Source of the DNA: a virus
Direction: 5' to 3' (one strand)
IMG/VR virus record: IMGVR_UViG_3300013127_000032
Coordinates: 1 to 23,559 of that record
DNA: 23,559 bases
The notes beneath the pieces were generated by a model, which ran no database searches, was not told where the DNA came from, and saw nothing but the letters and a program-made list of their open reading frames with translations. Made by a program: the position numbers and the translations under genes. Below, piece by piece: positions 21,476-23,559 of this stretch; the stretch's first letter is position 1, and every line of letters starts with the position of its first letter.

Positions 21476-22202
21476 CGAAAAAATTTGATAATCCCTCAAT
21501 TAGAACATTGGTGTCAACACCAGTATTTGGATTTTTTACCTTTGTTGAATATGATAACTTTGGCATCGTTTCAAAGAATTTTTCAATTTGTTGAAACTGA
21601 GAACTATCTAATTGCTCAAGGAAATCGATCCACTCTTTTTCAGTATAATCTGTCGAAGACCATGCTTCCTCATCGTTATATACTTGTTCAATGCATGTAA
21701 TAACTGATTTGAAGGCTTTTTCAATCCTATCTTTATTTGTTCCTGCCTTAGAAACTGAGAAATTATTTTCAACAAACTGTTGCATCGATGGATATTTCAT
21801 CTTAATGCAAAGACCATCACCAAGTTCAACAATATCAGTATGCCCGTCAGGAACAGTAAGTTTTACTTCATTGATTTTAACCACTAATGGAACTTGAGTT
21901 TCTCCATCGTCAGTACAAGTAACTAGAAGTTCTACACTTTCACCAACAGACTTGCTGCGAATATTCAAGAAAAGATATTCAAGTTCAAAACTAGGAAGAT
22001 CTTCTACTTTAATACCCCGAGTAAGAACACAAGATTTTAAAACATCTTTTATAGTATTCAAAATATTTTTTTCACTGTCACTTTCAAGTGCAATCAGAAG
22101 AACTTTCTCTTCCTTTACAAGAAATGGACGATATTTGATTGTTTTACCAGTCGAAATAAGATCTAGTTCAAATGAAGGAGTAACAACTTTAGGTAATGGC
22201 AT
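21471..22202 (-). CDS. 26: Baseplate hub assembly protein gp26
   Basis: A 243-aa protein of the T4 baseplate hub assembly family, with KTIKYRPFLVKEEKVLLIAL near residues 18-37, LPSFELEYLFLNIRSKSVGE near 63-82 and CIKMKYPSM near 128. T4 gp26 is 208 aa. In T4 it assists hub formation, and the comparable position in other tailed phages is taken by the tape-measure chaperone. The last codons read TCA AAT TTT TTC GCA TAA and contain a -1 slippery heptamer. A shift there would give a product of about 306 aa fused to the gp51-like protein. A TCTAAATA late promoter lies 22 nt upstream, overlapping the stop of the tube-like gene. Confidence 0.88.
   Translation of the reverse strand: MPLPKVVTPSFELDLISTGKTIKYRPFLVKEEKVLLIALESDSEKNILNTIKDVLKSCVLTRGIKVEDLPSFELEYLFLNIRSKSVGESVELLVTCTDDGETQVPLVVKINEVKLTVPDGHTDIVELGDGLCIKMKYPSMQQFVENNFSVSKAGTNKDRIEKAFKSVITCIEQVYNDEEAWSSTDYTEKEWIDFLEQLDSSQFQQIEKFFETMPKLSYSTKVKNPNTGVDTNVLIEGLSNFFA
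21480..21486 (-). promoter_or_regulatory. Slippery heptamer A_AAT_TTT for -1 frameshift
   Basis: On the coding strand, in the gp26 frame, the sequence is TC[A AAT TTT] TTC GCA TAA. This fits X_XXY_YYZ (A_AAU_UUU). A -1 slip puts TTT CGC ATA next and enters the gp51 frame without a stop. It lies 4 codons before the gp26 end. Confidence 0.6.
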
Positions 22203-22223
22203 AAAATTTCACATCATTGTCTT

Positions 22224-22231
22224 TATTTAGA
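22224..22231 (-). promoter_or_regulatory. T4-type late promoter (TCTAAATA)
   Basis: TCTAAATA on the minus strand overlaps the TAA stop of the tube-like gene and lies 22 nt before the gp26 ATG. It is the same 8-mer as the one before gp4. It would start the long hub and tape-measure transcript. Confidence 0.6.
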
Positions 22232-23063
22232 ATGGATTTCTAATGTTCTTTCCAAGATCAGATCTTAATAGAATATCATCATTATAGCGTCTAGACGTTC
22301 TATCAGTATAATAATAATCATATTTAAATGTAACTGCAGTTTTAATTAGTTCTGCATCTCCATATGCTAATGGGGCAGCAACAATATTAACTGGAAAAGC
22401 ATCCATTAGGTGATAAGTAATGCTGCTTGATAATCTAGCAGATGTTCTTATGTTATTATAAGGTTTCATTTTAGATCGTTCTGGAAGAATATCTCCACTA
22501 AATGCCATGATTTGTATATCGCATTTGTAACTTAATGGATATTTTAATTTTCTGTAAGATCCAACATCTTTTTTTCTTTGATCTGTGCTTGTACCATGTC
22601 CACCAGTTGATAAGTATGTTGGTGAAATGTATTCCATCCAAGCATTGAATACTTCATTAGTGTAATAGTCTTTTTGAGAATAATACGTCAATGTAATGTC
22701 TGGATATCTTCTATAGATGGCATAACTTGATGATACACCTTGCCTCAAACCATCAACTTGCGAGGTTTGAATTTGTGATCCTGGAAGAACTGCCTCAGAA
22801 CAAAATAGTGCTAAAAAATTACCTGGATTTTCTCTTGAATTTGCCTCATAAAATCCATGCTGGTTGATAAATCCAATCAGACTATTACTGCCTGATGGAC
22901 CTTGTGGTACTGTACTATTAAAGTCTATCCACACATCATAAAGATTATTGAATGCAGGCACAATACCAGAACCAGTTTTATCTATTCCAGCACCACTATA
23001 AAGCTCATATGTTGGTAGATAAAGCCTATTGGTCAATGCCTGTGAATTACTTTCCCTACTCAT
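22227..23063 (-). CDS. Tail-tube-like baseplate protein (gp48/gp54 family), 278 aa
   Basis: A tube-protein-like beta fold: FNNLYDVWIDFN near 40, LPGSQIQTSQVDG near 93-105, PDITLTYYSQKDYYTNEVFN near 120, then LSYKCDIQIMAF near 175. Near 220-255 it has MDAFPVNIVAAPLAYGD and TAVTFKYDYYYTDRTS, resembling the tail-tube protein pattern of aligned Tyr-rich strands. T4 gp48 (364 aa) and gp54 (320 aa) both have this fold and cap or initiate the tube on the baseplate; I cannot tell which this is. It lies before gp26 and diverges from gp4. The start is the first ATG after the divergent promoter region; a TATATAAA element lies 15 nt upstream. Confidence 0.78.
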   Translation of the reverse strand: MSRESNSQALTNRLYLPTYELYSGAGIDKTGSGIVPAFNNLYDVWIDFNSTVPQGPSGSNSLIGFINQHGFYEANSRENPGNFLALFCSEAVLPGSQIQTSQVDGLRQGVSSSYAIYRRYPDITLTYYSQKDYYTNEVFNAWMEYISPTYLSTGGHGTSTDQRKKDVGSYRKLKYPLSYKCDIQIMAFSGDILPERSKMKPYNNIRTSARLSSSITYHLMDAFPVNIVAAPLAYGDAELIKTAVTFKYDYYYTDRTSRRYNDDILLRSDLGKNIRNPF

Positions 23064-23070
23064 CTAAATA
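23063..23070 (+). promoter_or_regulatory. T4-type late promoter (TCTAAATA), rightward
   Basis: TCTAAATA begins at the last base of the divergent gene's start codon and lies 21 nt before the gp4 ATG. The same 8-mer occurs before gp26. Confidence 0.55.
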
Positions 23071-23091
23071 GAAGACGTTTATATACTATGT

Positions 23092-23526
23092 ATGAGTTAT
23101 AAGGGAAAGTTTCGACCTTCCAATCCAAAAAAATACAAGGGTGATCCCACAAACATCATTTATAGATCTTTATGGGAACTAAAATTTATGCGGTATTGTG
23201 ATATAAATGAAAACATTTTAAAATGGGCATCGGAAGAACTTTGGATACCTTATAAGTCGCCAGTTGACAACCGCTTACACAAATACTTCCCAGATTTTTA
23301 TATCAAATATAAGAATACTTCTGGAAAAATATTGGAAAGTTTGATTGAAATAAAACCTGCAAGGCAAGTTGCTGGACCAAAACCGCAGAAAGCAAAAACT
23401 AAAAAATACCTTTCTGAGGTTTATGAATATGCTAAAAATATGGCAAAATGGGAAGCAGCAAAAGAATATTGTAATGATAGAAAATGGGAGTTCAAGATAC
23501 TAACGGAGCACGATCTTGGAGTATAA
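23092..23526 (+). CDS. 4: Head completion nuclease-like protein gp4
   Basis: A 144-aa protein. The motif order fits the restriction-endonuclease-like (TnsA-type) fold of T4 gp4/gp50: SLWELKFM with E29, YFPDFYIKY with D68, and SLIEIKPARQ with E86/K88, that is E...D...ExK. In T4, gp4 acts on the filled head before tail joining; its enzymatic activity is inferred from the fold. It is on the plus strand, opposite the tail genes, with a TCTAAATA promoter immediately upstream and TATAAGG-like bases inside the start of the gene. The length is close to the T4 protein (about 150 aa). No truncation is visible. The last 33 nt of the window, after its stop, show no feature. Confidence 0.85.
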   Translation: MSYKGKFRPSNPKKYKGDPTNIIYRSLWELKFMRYCDINENILKWASEELWIPYKSPVDNRLHKYFPDFYIKYKNTSGKILESLIEIKPARQVAGPKPQKAKTKKYLSEVYEYAKNMAKWEAAKEYCNDRKWEFKILTEHDLGV

Positions 23527-23559
23527 ATCACGATTTCCCAAATCAAAAATTACAAGCAT

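Noticed and set aside
23077-23086. GTATATAAAC as a leftward late promoter for the tube-like gene
   Set aside because: It lacks the TAAATA core shared by the other late elements; the position is suitable but the match is too weak to list.

Overview
The window is part of the late structural (tail and baseplate) region of an AT-rich T4-like myovirus. It looks like a marine cyanophage-type relative. The evidence is a minus-strand run of T4 homologues (gp26, a gp51-like protein, gp27 and a gp5-type OB-fold hub), a gp4-type head-completion nuclease at the right end, T4-type late promoters (N[A/C]TAAATA) before gene blocks, and very long fibre proteins with the [G]VSTF/GNVTG repeats familiar from T4-like cyanophages. 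The host cannot be proved from this window. Recognition of families is from reading the proteins; no database search was run.

Layout from right to left, along the direction of minus-strand transcription. gp4 (23092-23526) is on the plus strand and diverges from a tail-tube-like baseplate protein (22227-23063). A new late promoter starts the baseplate-hub operon: gp26, the 62-aa gp51-like protein, two tape-measure-like Gly-rich proteins (557 and 508 aa, the first with a lambda-R-like lytic domain), gp27, a 70-aa protein, a gp5-like OB hub with no lysozyme domain, a separate beta-helical spike (180 aa) and a 281-aa protein with a C-terminal S74 chaperone/autoprotease domain. Nearly all of these genes overlap or abut (ATGA, TAATG, TGATG), so translation is probably coupled.

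Between this operon and the fibre genes lies a small non-structural island (about 12.4-13.3 kb). It holds a 77-aa protein, a 63-aa protein, a previously uncalled 47-aa C2HC zinc-finger protein and three packed tRNA genes: Ile(UAU), Ile(GAU) and Leu(UAA). Two near-consensus sigma70 promoters with 17-nt spacers precede it. Next come a 294-aa repeat protein and a convergent plus-strand 238-aa protein.

The left half is a fibre/adhesin block. It contains an 1808-aa protein ending in a tail-collar domain with six HxH motifs, a 677-aa protein sharing its beta-helix and C-terminal modules, 112-aa and 193-aa accessory proteins, a 420-aa fibre protein, and a second fibre protein of the same repeat family that runs off the left edge. 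T4-type late promoters sit before the 1808-aa, 677-aa, 193/420-aa and left-edge genes, often overlapping the stop codon of the gene before.

The strongest unusual signals are: (1) a classical A_AAT_TTT slippery heptamer at the end of gp26 that would fuse gp26 to the gp51-like protein by a -1 shift, like lambda gpG/gpGT; (2) relocation of the tail lytic domain from the gp5 hub to the tape-measure-like protein; (3) a host-promoter-driven tRNA/zinc-finger island inside the late region; (4) a tRNA-Ile with a rare UAU anticodon; and (5) a perfect 14-bp tandem duplication of the tRNA-Leu 3' end that doubles a TATAAT box.
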